Shown here one piece after another: positions 1-7,938 of a stretch of 53,112 nucleotides of DNA. A program made the position numbers and the translations under genes. The DNA lies in assembly GCA_018897435.1 (NCBI GenBank), contig JAHIKI010000065.1, forward strand, positions 1-53,112. The letters are read 5' to 3'. How positions within the stretch are numbered: the first letter of the stretch is position 1; every line of letters begins with the position of its first letter. The notes below the pieces were generated by a model that was not told the DNA's origin, ran no database searches, and was given only the letters and a program-made list of their open reading frames with translations. This DNA is from Acidobacteriota bacterium (GTDB lineage Bacteria > Acidobacteriota > Aminicenantia > UBA2199).

Positions 1-5
1 CATAC

Positions 6-34
6 TTGAATGGAAGCAGTCCTTGTGGCATAAT
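6..34 (+). promoter_or_regulatory. Sigma-70-like promoter of a small RNA
   Basis: A -35 box TTGAAT (6-11) and a -10 box CATAAT (29-34) are separated by 17 bp. The predicted start falls at about base 41, exactly where the 5' strand of the closing stem of the candidate small RNA begins. Confidence 0.5.
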
Positions 35-40
35 ATCTTC

Positions 41-117
41 ACCTCGTTGGTTATGGATTTTGTTTGATCTCAAAACCCATTATACCTTGTTCTATCAAGG
101 CCAACGAGGTTTTTTTA
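41..117 (+). ncRNA. Candidate small RNA: three-way junction plus U-tract
   Basis: The predicted transcript folds into a closed three-way junction. P1 is a perfect 10-bp stem pairing 41-50 with 101-110. P2 pairs 53-62 with 71-80 (one A-C mismatch, 8-nt loop). P3 pairs 85-89 with 96-100 (6-nt loop) and stacks directly on P1. P1 is followed at once by a T-rich run (111-120), so the closing stem doubles as an intrinsic terminator. No open reading frame fits inside. I do not recognise the family. It could instead be the 3' end of a longer RNA entering from outside the window, but the promoter at 6-34 argues for a stand-alone gene of about 75 nt. Confidence 0.5.
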
Positions 118-153
118 TTTATTTTGATGGGGAATCAGGGAGACTGCAAGCGA

Positions 154-183
154 TTGACAGGGTTGAACATTTTGCATTATAAT
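154..183 (+). promoter_or_regulatory. Consensus promoter, probably giving a leaderless mRNA
   Basis: TTGACA (154-159), an 18-bp spacer and a perfect TATAAT (178-183). Only five A residues separate the -10 box from the ATG at 189, so transcription should start at or next to the start codon. No ribosome binding site is present. Confidence 0.7.
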
Positions 184-188
184 AAAAA

Positions 189-1535
189 ATGGAAGTAAAA
201 AAAATTATTTTACTGTTCCTGGTTTTGCCCTTTGCATTCACCGCTTGTTCGCCGAAAGCCGCTAGTGTAAAAAAAGACAGACCGGTCGTGGTGATCCTGG
301 GAATTGACGGAGCCTGCTGGAACTTGATCAATCCACTGGTCGCCAAGGGGCGCCTGCCGCTTTTTAAAGAGTTAAAAGAGAAATACGCCTGGGGAACCTT
401 GCGCACCAGCACGCCCTCCAAAAGCCCGATCATCTGGACCAGCATTGCCACCGGCAAGAACCAGGACAAACATGGCATCGACGATTTTCGCTCCAAAGAA
501 AAGGATGCCCGCGGCAAATTCTCCATGTTCACCTCAAGAGATATCCGGGAGCCGTTGCTCTGGGACATGCTTGACGTCAACCGCCGGCGCAGCGTATTGG
601 TCAATTGGTATCTGAGTTATCCGCCCCAGCCGCTCAATGGCGTGAATGTGTCGGATTATTTCCGCAGCAGTGCCATTAGCAGCAGCGATAAAAAGAAAAG
701 CATGCTGAGCCAAACAGTCTTTCCACCCGAGCGCTCTGCCGAACTGGTAAAATTCCTTGTCCCCGATTATTGGCAGGCCTTAAAAAGTATGAATCTGCCC
801 GATTTTCCTGAGCTTTATAAACAAATGGATACTGGCATAGACTACCTGGACCTGCCCATCTTCAAAAACTACCCCGAATGGGTTGTGCAGGAAAAATTGG
901 TGACCGATGTCGCCGACCACCTGTTCCGCAGCGAAGACTTCGATCTCTTCGCCGCCTATTTCAAAATGCCCGATGTGGTCCAGCATTTCGCCTTCATGTC
1001 TTTTATCGACGATGCGTACAAGAAGATCCTGGACCGTTCCTTCGTGAACGGCAAACTCCCCGATGCTCTTGAAACCCAAGCATATGCCAAAATAGCCGAT
1101 ATCGTCTGCCCGGTCTACCAGAACCTGGAGAGGACCATCGGTCGTTTTCTGGATAACGAGAAATACCGCGACGCCTATTTCATCATCCTTTCCGACCACG
1201 GCTTCTCTTTTTTCTTCCGTGAAAACACGGTCCGCTACAACCATGTCGGGCCGGAAATAGCCCCGGACGGGATCATCATCATGCGCGGACCCGGGATCAA
1301 GCCGGGAAAAATCAAGCTGGCCCGCATTTATGACATCGCGCCGACCGTGCTGTATCTTCTGGATCTGCCTTTAGACCGGCGCATGGATGGGGTGCCTTTG
1401 CTCAGGCTTCTCACTTTCAGGCACGACAGCCGCTATACGGTGTACAAGAAAAAAAAGCCGCAGCCGTTCAAAAGGAACCGGGAATTGGATGAAAAAAACC
1501 TGCAGGAGTTGAAGGCTCTCGGTTACATCAACTGA
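189..1535 (+). CDS. Lipoprotein phosphodiesterase/nucleotide pyrophosphatase, alkaline phosphatase superfamily
   Basis: The 448-aa product begins with a lipoprotein signal ending FTAC (Cys20), so it should be anchored in the envelope. The mature part has the alkaline phosphatase superfamily layout. It has an early metal ligand in the strand VVILGIDG (Asp40), a Thr/Ser-rich stretch near 75-85 where the family keeps its nucleophile, and a late SDHGFS motif followed by YNHVGP that supply further metal ligands. The fold is most like type I phosphodiesterase/nucleotide pyrophosphatase proteins. These hydrolyse phosphodiesters or transfer phospho-groups; the substrate cannot be read from sequence. 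It stands alone, driven by the promoter at 154-183, and the ATG lacks a ribosome binding site. It converges on the M16 peptidase gene across a shared hairpin. Confidence 0.8.
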   Translation: MEVKKIILLFLVLPFAFTACSPKAASVKKDRPVVVILGIDGACWNLINPLVAKGRLPLFKELKEKYAWGTLRTSTPSKSPIIWTSIATGKNQDKHGIDDFRSKEKDARGKFSMFTSRDIREPLLWDMLDVNRRRSVLVNWYLSYPPQPLNGVNVSDYFRSSAISSSDKKKSMLSQTVFPPERSAELVKFLVPDYWQALKSMNLPDFPELYKQMDTGIDYLDLPIFKNYPEWVVQEKLVTDVADHLFRSEDFDLFAAYFKMPDVVQHFAFMSFIDDAYKKILDRSFVNGKLPDALETQAYAKIADIVCPVYQNLERTIGRFLDNEKYRDAYFIILSDHGFSFFFRENTVRYNHVGPEIAPDGIIIMRGPGIKPGKIKLARIYDIAPTVLYLLDLPLDRRMDGVPLLRLLTFRHDSRYTVYKKKKPQPFKRNRELDEKNLQELKALGYIN

Positions 1536-1536
1536 T

Positions 1537-1585
1537 AAAACCGGCTGGGCCCCAGGTTCAATAATCCTGCCAGTCCGGTTTTTTT
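1537..1585. terminator. Bidirectional terminator between convergent genes
   Basis: AAACCGGCTGG (about 1538-1548) pairs with CCAGTCCGGTTT (1570-1581) with one bulged base. An A-run precedes the stem and a T-run follows it. It can stop transcription from both sides and overlaps the last codons of the minus-strand M16 gene. Confidence 0.6.
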
Positions 1586-2811
1586 GGGCAGCGGCCGTAG
1601 GTGAGCAGCGCTGCCTGGTCCAGATCAAGATATTTCCCGCAGAAACCGTTGATATCCCTACTGCTGGTAGCATTGATCTCGGAGATGATGTCGGCGACTT
1701 TCTGTTCCTTGCCGAGATACAACTCCTGGCTGGTGTTGAAACGCATCTTGGCCACATTGTTTTCCAGGCTGAGGATGATGGATGACTTAATGTGGTCCTT
1801 GGCCCTCTCCAGCTCTTCGTCGCTGATGCCTTTTTTTCTTAAGCGCCCGATTTCACTGCGTACGGCTTTTAGGTAGGCGCTGACCTTATCGGGCTCGATA
1901 ACGGCATAAATGAGTTGAACGCCGCATTCCAGGTAGGAATCGATGAAAGAGCTGACGGTGTAAGCCAACCCTTTTTCTTCCCTGATGCTTTGAAAAAGCC
2001 TTGAGCTCATCCCTCCGCCCAGGATATCGTTCATGATCATGATCGGATGGCGCAGGTGAGATACCAGGGAAATGCTGTCCAGGGCGGCCAGTACGTAGCA
2101 CTGGTTCAGGGTCTTGTTTTTTTTATGAAACCGGCGCGGACGGAAGCGGGCGCGGGGAAATTTGAACTGCCGCGGGGTACGGGGGGGGTACGCTGCGAAA
2201 AAATCGCCGGCCAGGGCGACCAGTTCTTTGTGGCGGATATTGCCGGCGGCGGACAGCAGCATGTTCTCCGGGATGTAATGCTCCCGGTAAAAAGTGAAGA
2301 CCTGGCCGCGGTTCAGCCCGGCGACATGCTTTTCCCTGCCGCCGATCGGATAGCCCAGGGCGTTGCCGGCGTATATCTTTTCATAAAAAGTCTCGAAAGC
2401 GTTGGTTTCCGGGTTGTCGGCGGCTTCCTTTATTTCTTGAATGATAACGTTTTTTTCCTTGACGAACTCATCCTTGGGGAAAGTGGAGTGGAACACGATA
2501 TCGGACAGCAGGGCGAAGGATTCGTTCAGTTTTTCATCGATTGACTTGATGTAATACTGGGTGATCTCCTTGCTGGTGAAAGCGTTAAGCCGTCCCCCCA
2601 ACCGGTCGGAAATGTCGGCGATCTGCTTCAGATCATGGCGGCGGCTGCCTTTGAATAGCATGTGCTCGATCAAATGGTGTACGCCGTTGCTGTCGGCAGT
2701 TTCGGCTCGGGAGCCGCTTTTCAGTGAGTAGCTGAGTGCGAAAGAAGGAAATTCGGGAAAATTTTCAGATATGACGGTCAGGCCGCAGGGTAATATTGTT
2801 TTTTCGACCAT
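1558..2811 (-). CDS. M16 family zinc metallopeptidase (insulinase/processing-peptidase type)
   Basis: The 417-aa protein carries the inverted zinc motif HxxEH (HLIEH, residues 46-50) and the downstream acidic ligand in EIKEAADNPE, the hallmarks of M16 peptidases. An M16 C-terminal domain with GGGMSSRLFQ and REEKGLAY follows. The length matches the short bacterial single-domain form. There is no signal peptide, so it is probably cytoplasmic and degrades peptides. The start at 2811 was chosen because an AGAGGAG ribosome binding site lies about 10 nt upstream and the protein then begins like its relatives. A longer reading to 2895 would run into the decayed CHAT segment. No second M16 subunit gene is adjacent. 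Confidence 0.88.
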   Translation of the reverse strand: MVEKTILPCGLTVISENFPEFPSFALSYSLKSGSRAETADSNGVHHLIEHMLFKGSRRHDLKQIADISDRLGGRLNAFTSKEITQYYIKSIDEKLNESFALLSDIVFHSTFPKDEFVKEKNVIIQEIKEAADNPETNAFETFYEKIYAGNALGYPIGGREKHVAGLNRGQVFTFYREHYIPENMLLSAAGNIRHKELVALAGDFFAAYPPRTPRQFKFPRARFRPRRFHKKNKTLNQCYVLAALDSISLVSHLRHPIMIMNDILGGGMSSRLFQSIREEKGLAYTVSSFIDSYLECGVQLIYAVIEPDKVSAYLKAVRSEIGRLRKKGISDEELERAKDHIKSSIILSLENNVAKMRFNTSQELYLGKEQKVADIISEINATSSRDINGFCGKYLDLDQAALLTYGRCPKKPDWQDY

Positions 2812-2872
2812 GGGGGCTGCACTCCTCTGGCAGGTTGGCATGATTATAGCATTCACGGCCGGATTTACCAAT

Positions 2873-3094
2873 TTACCCCGCGGGTTTCCTCCCAAGCCTG
2901 TGGATGAATTCAGCTCCCAGATCGTGCCGCTATTCTACCGGGAATACCTGCAGGACGGGGCTTGCGCCGCGGCCTTACGCAAGGCCAAACTGGCTCTTTT
3001 AGACAAAACAATCCCCTTCCAGGACAACATCCGCCTCTCGCTGGCCCATCCCTTCCTGTGGGCCAATTATGTCCTGGTTCATTTCTATCGCTGA
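2873..3094 (+). pseudogene. 3' remnant of a CHAT-domain protein gene
   Basis: About 70 residues in one frame read like the extreme C-terminus of a CHAT (caspase-like) domain. They contain FYREYLQDG, an ALRKAKLALL helix, and HPFLWANYVLV just before the stop, matching the family pattern of a helix followed by HPxxWAxFVLxG. The catalytic His and Cys regions that should lie upstream are absent; the sequence before it is the 5' end of the M16 gene on the other strand. No start codon with a ribosome binding site is present. I read this as a truncated gene end. It stops 8 bp before the end of the M18 remnant. Confidence 0.6.
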
Positions 3095-3101
3095 AAGTTT
3101 C

Positions 3102-3311
3102 TCAATCCCGGAAAAATTCTTCAAAGACCCTGATCATGTACAGGTGATCGGCTGTGCCGGCCGTTTCCCGGATCGAGTGCATGGCCAGCATGGCATTACC
3201 GACATCGACCGTTTGTATTCCCAGTCCGGCCGCTACCACCGCACCAATGGTCGAGCCGCCGGCCATCTTGACTGCTGTTTTAAAAAACGCTACACTTGCA
3301 GCCAGGAGCAA
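3102..3311 (-). pseudogene. 3' remnant of an M18 aspartyl-aminopeptidase gene
   Basis: The minus-strand frame encodes a clear M18 aminopeptidase C-terminus. Its landmarks are GGSTIG, then LGIQTVDVGN, then LAMHSIRETAG with the zinc-ligand His, then a final helix ending FEEFF. Real M18 enzymes are about 430-460 aa; only about 60 homologous residues survive (roughly 3102-3287). The upstream side is cut off by the start of the aldolase gene, whose ribosome binding site lies inside this frame. It faces the CHAT remnant tail-to-tail, so both are 3' ends only. Confidence 0.7.
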
Positions 3312-3313
3312 CG

Positions 3314-4081
3314 ATGATCGCCTTGCTGGAAGAGACGCGGGAGTTCCGCCGTGTGGCCGAGGTCCTGTTCATCAAAAGCTGGGCCGAAGCCAGTGCCGGC
3401 AACATGTCCCTGCGCTTAGCCGCTCCCCCCGCCCTTGACGAACTTAGACTCGATCCTGACAAAATCCAGGAGTCCTCAGTGGACATGACGGATCTGATCG
3501 GCGATTGCTTCCTGGTTACCGCCAGCGGCAGCCGCATGCGCGAAATCGCCGCCGAACCTGAAAAGGGCCTTTGCCTGATCCAAATCATTGACAAAGGACG
3601 TTTTTGGATCATTGACGGCTCCGAGAAATTGAGCAGCGAGTGGGCCACTCATGCCGGCCTGCATTCTCTTTTCAAGGAGAACCGCAGCGGCGAACGGGCC
3701 GTGGTTCATTGCCATCCGCTCAGCCTGATCGCCCTGAGCCATATTTTCAACTCTGAAAAAGAAATTAATGAGAGGATTTTCCGCCTGCAGCACGAGACAC
3801 GTCTGTTCGTCCCGGAAATGCTTGGGTTGATCCCCTACGCCATTACCGGCTCCAAAGTCCTGGCCAAGGCCAGCAAGGAGAAGCTGAAGAAATATCGTCT
3901 GGCCCTTTGGGACAAGCATGGCGTCATTGCCTCGGGAAAAAACCTGAGCCAGGCTCTGGACCGGATTGAAATCGTGGAGAAAGCGGCTGCTCTTTATATG
4001 CAGCTGAAATCCCTGGGCCTGGAACCGGAGGGGTTGAGTGACAAGCAGATTGCCGAGACCCGGCGCGCCTTTAAAAAATGA
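3314..4081 (+). CDS. Class II aldolase, rhamnulose-1-phosphate aldolase-like
   Basis: The 255-aa protein follows the plan of RhaD-type class II aldolases, which split L-rhamnulose 1-phosphate into DHAP and lactaldehyde. Visible landmarks are GNMSLRL near the N-terminus, FLVTASGS as the phosphate-binding loop, SSEWATHAGLH, and the zinc-ligand pair in VVHCHPLSLIAL. A later KHGVIASG segment supplies the third His. No other rhamnose genes (isomerase, kinase) are adjacent, so the natural substrate is uncertain. ATG 3314 was preferred to an upstream in-frame codon because AGGAG lies 6 nt before it. The stop overlaps the next gene by four bases, so translation is probably coupled. Confidence 0.75.
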   Translation: MIALLEETREFRRVAEVLFIKSWAEASAGNMSLRLAAPPALDELRLDPDKIQESSVDMTDLIGDCFLVTASGSRMREIAAEPEKGLCLIQIIDKGRFWIIDGSEKLSSEWATHAGLHSLFKENRSGERAVVHCHPLSLIALSHIFNSEKEINERIFRLQHETRLFVPEMLGLIPYAITGSKVLAKASKEKLKKYRLALWDKHGVIASGKNLSQALDRIEIVEKAAALYMQLKSLGLEPEGLSDKQIAETRRAFKK

Positions 4082-5049
4082 AAAAAATTTTTCCGCTCAT
4101 TTCGCTTTTCATGCTGACTTCGGTGCTGTTCCCCAACAAAGACCTGACCTATCGCTTGGAGTACCAGATCTGCGGCAGCGCGGTTTCGCGCCTGCTGCTG
4201 GTCATCCCCATCCGCGTTTATTATGATGCGTCGGCAGCGATCGACCTCAAGGCTCGCCCTGGGCCAGACGGCGCCGCCGTCTTCACCTATGCCGGCATTC
4301 CCCGCTCAGCTTACATCCTCAGGACGCTTGGTTACTCCGGTAAAACCCTGGCCCTGCTCAGCGCCGATCAGGACGAAGAGGACGGAAAGATTTTTGTCGA
4401 TCAACTCTTGCTGCAATGGCAGAAGCAGGAACCTGAATTTGCCGAGCGGGTGAAAGTGATAAAAAAATTCCCCCACCGGCTGACAGCTACCGGTCCGGAA
4501 GCATTTGCCTTTGAAAGGGACGGCCATGGCTATTACAACAATTTCACTGTCGGCCTGGAACCGCGCTACAAATACCACCCTGCTCAAAGCGGCATTTATT
4601 TCAAGGTCTTTCCCACGCTGGCTGAATTACTAAAACTGCTTAACCACCGTTTCACCCCCGGTCAGGCCGGCGCTCAATTCGACCCGTTTCCCGCCGAGTG
4701 GACAGGCGACGGGCTTGATTTTTCCGACAACCTGAACCGGGTGGCGGTGCTGCTGGAAAAGATTGTCAAGTCGAAGGTCACGGTACAGCAAAAATCCCCT
4801 TTGCGCCTGCACTTCCGCGTTGGCGCCAGTAATTCTGAAGAGATGGAGATATGCGGGGAATCTTATCCCGATGTTCCGCTTTGGAAAGGATTCATGATCA
4901 AGGAAATTTTCCGCCGCGTACGGTTGCGGCAGGTGGACCGGGCGCTGCTTGCCGACGAATTGTGGATAGGGGTGCGCAACAGCAAAGGCCAGGGCGGTTT
5001 TTGCCGACTGCAACTGAAAATGATCGAATCTAAGGAGGACAAAAAATGA
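4078..5049 (+). CDS. Secreted protein of unknown function
   Basis: I do not recognise this 323-aa protein. It opens with a basic N-terminus and a hydrophobic segment (about residues 4-18) that looks like a signal peptide, so it is probably exported. The rest is rich in alternating hydrophobic and charged residues typical of beta structure, resembling the general style of DUF3108-like periplasmic proteins; that link is weak. It contains no membrane segment after the signal and no obvious catalytic motif. The start overlaps the aldolase stop (ATGA-type), and its end overlaps fabD in the same way with an AAGGAGG for fabD inside its last codons. The three genes are therefore translationally linked. 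Confidence 0.75.
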   Translation: MKKIFPLISLFMLTSVLFPNKDLTYRLEYQICGSAVSRLLLVIPIRVYYDASAAIDLKARPGPDGAAVFTYAGIPRSAYILRTLGYSGKTLALLSADQDEEDGKIFVDQLLLQWQKQEPEFAERVKVIKKFPHRLTATGPEAFAFERDGHGYYNNFTVGLEPRYKYHPAQSGIYFKVFPTLAELLKLLNHRFTPGQAGAQFDPFPAEWTGDGLDFSDNLNRVAVLLEKIVKSKVTVQQKSPLRLHFRVGASNSEEMEICGESYPDVPLWKGFMIKEIFRRVRLRQVDRALLADELWIGVRNSKGQGGFCRLQLKMIESKEDKK

Positions 5050-5996
5050 ACGACAGCGCTTTTTTATTTCCCGGTCAGGGTTCGCAGGCTATTGGCATGG
5101 GGCTGGACCTTTTTGAGAAAAGTGAATTCGCCAAAAAAACCTTCAGACAGGCCGATGAGATCCTGGGATATCATTTGTCACGCATTTGCTTTACGGGTCC
5201 GGAAGAGGAGCTGAAGCTGACCTGCAATACCCAGCCGGCCCTGCTCATGGTTTCCTACATTCTTTATTCACTTTGGCAAAAGGAACCGCTGCTGGCGGCC
5301 GGGCACAGTCTGGGAGAGTATTCGGCCCTGCTTTGCGCCGGCGTGTTCACTTTTGAAGATGCGCTTACCCTGGTTCACAAACGGGGCAAATACATGCAAG
5401 AGGCGGTGCCGGTCGGCATGGGGGCCATGGCCGCTCTGATCGGCGTTGATATAGAGAATGTCCGCCAGATCGTGGCTGAAGTGAACCACGAGCTTGCGGG
5501 ACTGCCCGCCGACCCCGCAGGGGTCAGGCGGGTTGTCAACCTGGCCAACTGGAACAGTGCCAGCCAGGTTGTGATCTCGGGTGAAAAAGGGGCGGTGGAG
5601 GAAGCGGTGCGACGCCTGGGGGTAAAAACGGTCTTTTTGCCGGTTTCCGCTCCTTTTCATTCAGAGTTGATGCTACCGGCTGAGGAAAAATTGGCCCTGG
5701 ACCTCGACCGCGTGGTTTTTGCTGATCCCAGATTCCCGGTCATCAACAATTGGCAGGTACAAAAGGTCAGGAGTGGGGCGGACGCCCGCGCCGGTTTAAA
5801 AAAGCAGGTTTCACGTCCTGTCCTGTGGCATGCAACCATAGAGGCACTGCTCCTTGATCCAGGCGTTGCCAGATTCGCCGAGATCGGCAGCGGCAAAGTA
5901 CTGGCCGGTCTGCTCAAACGCGCCGCCCGGGACAAGCAACGTGATATCCCGGTCGTGAATATTGAAAATCTGGCCGATATCGAAAAAAACCCCTGA
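5046..5996 (+). CDS. fabD: Malonyl-CoA:ACP transacylase
   Basis: The 316-aa protein moves malonyl groups from CoA to acyl carrier protein in fatty acid synthesis. It has the N-terminal FPGQGSQ loop, the GHSLGE nucleophile elbow with the active-site Ser88, the catalytic His in APFHSELM (about residue 200), and a C-terminal EIGSGKVLAGL segment. Length is normal for FabD (about 310). An AAGGAGG sequence lies 8-10 nt before the ATG. Other fab genes are not adjacent. The small inverted repeat just after the stop (CCCC/GGGG around 6001-6020) is a weak terminator candidate. Confidence 0.95.
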   Translation: MNDSAFLFPGQGSQAIGMGLDLFEKSEFAKKTFRQADEILGYHLSRICFTGPEEELKLTCNTQPALLMVSYILYSLWQKEPLLAAGHSLGEYSALLCAGVFTFEDALTLVHKRGKYMQEAVPVGMGAMAALIGVDIENVRQIVAEVNHELAGLPADPAGVRRVVNLANWNSASQVVISGEKGAVEEAVRRLGVKTVFLPVSAPFHSELMLPAEEKLALDLDRVVFADPRFPVINNWQVQKVRSGADARAGLKKQVSRPVLWHATIEALLLDPGVARFAEIGSGKVLAGLLKRAARDKQRDIPVVNIENLADIEKNP

Positions 5997-6258
5997 ATAT
6001 CCCCTTCAGCCGCTTGGGGAAAAGAAAATCAGGCAAAAAACTCAAAAAAAGCCCTATAAAAACAAAATTATAATTACCAAGTAATATAGGCATTTAACAG
6101 AAAAAAAACTCCATAAGGCAAGCCTGTTTTGGATGTTCGGGGTGTCAGCATTTCCATATCCCCGATAAATCTATAAAAAAAACAAAAAAAACTTGACATT
6201 TTATTTCCAATATGTTAAAAAAATTTCAGTATGAAAATTACATACAGTGGAGAGTGCC
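5997..6258 (+). promoter_or_regulatory. pilM: A/T-rich regulatory gap and promoter upstream of pilM
   Basis: This 262-bp gap has no gene. It has an A/T-rich first half containing a small palindrome ATTAC-CAA-GTAAT (6073-6085), then a hairpin with a TCGGGG/CCCCGA stem (6137-6142 with 6160-6165). A promoter follows with TTGACA at 6193-6198, a 17-bp spacer and TAAAAA at 6216-6221. The mRNA leader would be about 30 nt. The hairpin lies upstream of the predicted start and could be an operator or the terminator for fabD. Confidence 0.5.
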
Positions 6259-7341
6259 ATGTCTCTATTCGGTTTTAAAAAATCCAAACCCATCGTTGGA
6301 CTTGACATAGGTTCATTTGCTTTGAAACTGGTGGAGTTAAAGGCGAAAAGAAAAGGAACGGAAACGCGCTATGAACTTGTCTCCATCGGCTATGAACCTG
6401 TTCCCTATCAATCCATCGTGGAAGGAAGCATCATGGATTCGACTGCTGTGGCCGAGGCCATTCAACATGTATTTTACGACAGCAAGGCCAAGACCAACCA
6501 CATCGCATTTTCCGTATCGGGAAGTTCGGTTATTGTCAAGAGGATCGAAGTACAGCGCCTGAATCCCGACGAAATGCACGAGCACATCCTGTGGGAAGCC
6601 CGACCGCACATCCCATTCACCCCCGATGAAGTCAACATTGACTATGAGGTCATCGAATCTCCCGACTCCCCTCCTGACCGGGTGGGGGTTATTTTGTCGG
6701 CGGTCAGAAAGGAAAAAATGAATGATTATCTCAACGTGATCACTAGTGCCTCCAAGGTCGCTAATATCGTTGATCTGGATTCTTTCGCTGCCCTGAATAG
6801 CGTGCTGCTCAACTATGATCTGTACCGCGACAAGGTCCTGGCCATCATCAATATCGGGGCATCGATCTCCAATGTAATCATTTCCAAGGCTGGCCACCCT
6901 GTATTTGTCCGGGATATTGCTTTCGGCGGCAACCAGTTCACAGACCTGCTGCAGAAAGAATTGAATCTCAAATATGAAAAGGCCGAAGCGGTCAAAAAAG
7001 GCCGTGCCGTGGAGGGAATCTCCACCGCCGCCGTTAAGCCAATCATCAACATCGTGCTGAACGACCTGCGCAACGAAATCAAAAAGACGTTTGAATTTTA
7101 CCGCTCCAACACCACAGAAGGACGGATCGACAACATCCTGCTCTGCGGCGGCAGCGCCAACCTGGAAGCGATCACCGATTATTTCTCTCAGGAATTTGAT
7201 ATCCCGGTTGAAGTGGTTAACCCTTTCAACAATATCGACATCAATTACAAAAAGTTTGATCTAAACTTCATCAAGGACATGGCGCCGTTGTTTACGGTTG
7301 CCGTAGGCCTGGCCCTGAGGGCCGTGGGGGATTCGAAATGA
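6259..7341 (+). CDS. pilM: Type IV pilus assembly protein PilM
   Basis: The 360-aa protein is the actin-like cytoplasmic ATPase-fold component of the type IV pilus alignment complex. It has the actin-family phosphate loop VGLDIGSFALKLVEL near the N-terminus. A second phosphate motif in IINIGASISNV follows near residue 200, and an adenosine motif LLCGGSANLEAI near 295. PilM binds the N-terminal tail of PilN. ATG 6259 was chosen over a GTG at 6247 because GGAGAG lies just before it. The gene opens the pilMNOPQ operon and overlaps pilN by four bases. Confidence 0.95.
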   Translation: MSLFGFKKSKPIVGLDIGSFALKLVELKAKRKGTETRYELVSIGYEPVPYQSIVEGSIMDSTAVAEAIQHVFYDSKAKTNHIAFSVSGSSVIVKRIEVQRLNPDEMHEHILWEARPHIPFTPDEVNIDYEVIESPDSPPDRVGVILSAVRKEKMNDYLNVITSASKVANIVDLDSFAALNSVLLNYDLYRDKVLAIINIGASISNVIISKAGHPVFVRDIAFGGNQFTDLLQKELNLKYEKAEAVKKGRAVEGISTAAVKPIINIVLNDLRNEIKKTFEFYRSNTTEGRIDNILLCGGSANLEAITDYFSQEFDIPVEVVNPFNNIDINYKKFDLNFIKDMAPLFTVAVGLALRAVGDSK

Positions 7342-7937
7342 TCAAAATCAATTTATTAAAACCGGAAAAAAAAGAGGTGGCCGCTGGGGGGACGACCATC
7401 AGCATTACCGAAGAGGCAAAGCCGAGCCAGTTGAGCCTGCCGGCGCTGATCGGCGCCATTGTCCTCACGGTTTGCGGCATCGGTTTGCTGTACTTCCTGC
7501 AATCCAGCGAACTGGCTTCTGAAAAAAAACTGTTCGACGACCGCACCCTCAGAAAGGCGGAACTCGAAAAAGTATTGAAGGAGCTGGCTGAAATTGAGAC
7601 TACCAAATTGGAATTGGACAATAAGATCAAAATCATCAGCGACCTGAAACTGCAGCAAAAAGATGCGGTTTTCATGATGGACAAAATGTCCAGAAGCCTG
7701 CCCGAATGGGTTTGGCTGACCAATTTGGACTTCAAGGGCGGGGCGGTGTCCATCAGCGGCAAAGCGCTTTCCAACAATCTGATCGCGGATCTGATCAACA
7801 ATCTGCAGAATTCGAATTCGTTTGCCAATGTCCAGTTAAAATCGACTACAAGAAAAAGGGAAGCCGGTATCGATATTTTTGAATTTCGGATCGAATGTCA
7901 GTTTATCCATCAGTCTGATCTCAATAAGGTGGTTTAA
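7338..7937 (+). CDS. pilN: Type IV pilus inner-membrane protein PilN
   Basis: The 199-aa protein starts with MIKINLLKPE, matching the conserved PilN N-terminal motif (INLLP) that docks into PilM. One membrane helix follows at about residues 33-55. Next come a coiled-coil region (about 60-105) and a ferredoxin-like periplasmic domain including PEWVWLTNLDFKGG. PilN pairs with PilO to span the periplasm. Translation is coupled to pilM by an ATGA overlap. Confidence 0.92.
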   Translation: MIKINLLKPEKKEVAAGGTTISITEEAKPSQLSLPALIGAIVLTVCGIGLLYFLQSSELASEKKLFDDRTLRKAELEKVLKELAEIETTKLELDNKIKIISDLKLQQKDAVFMMDKMSRSLPEWVWLTNLDFKGGAVSISGKALSNNLIADLINNLQNSNSFANVQLKSTTRKREAGIDIFEFRIECQFIHQSDLNKVV

Positions 7938-7938
7938 A

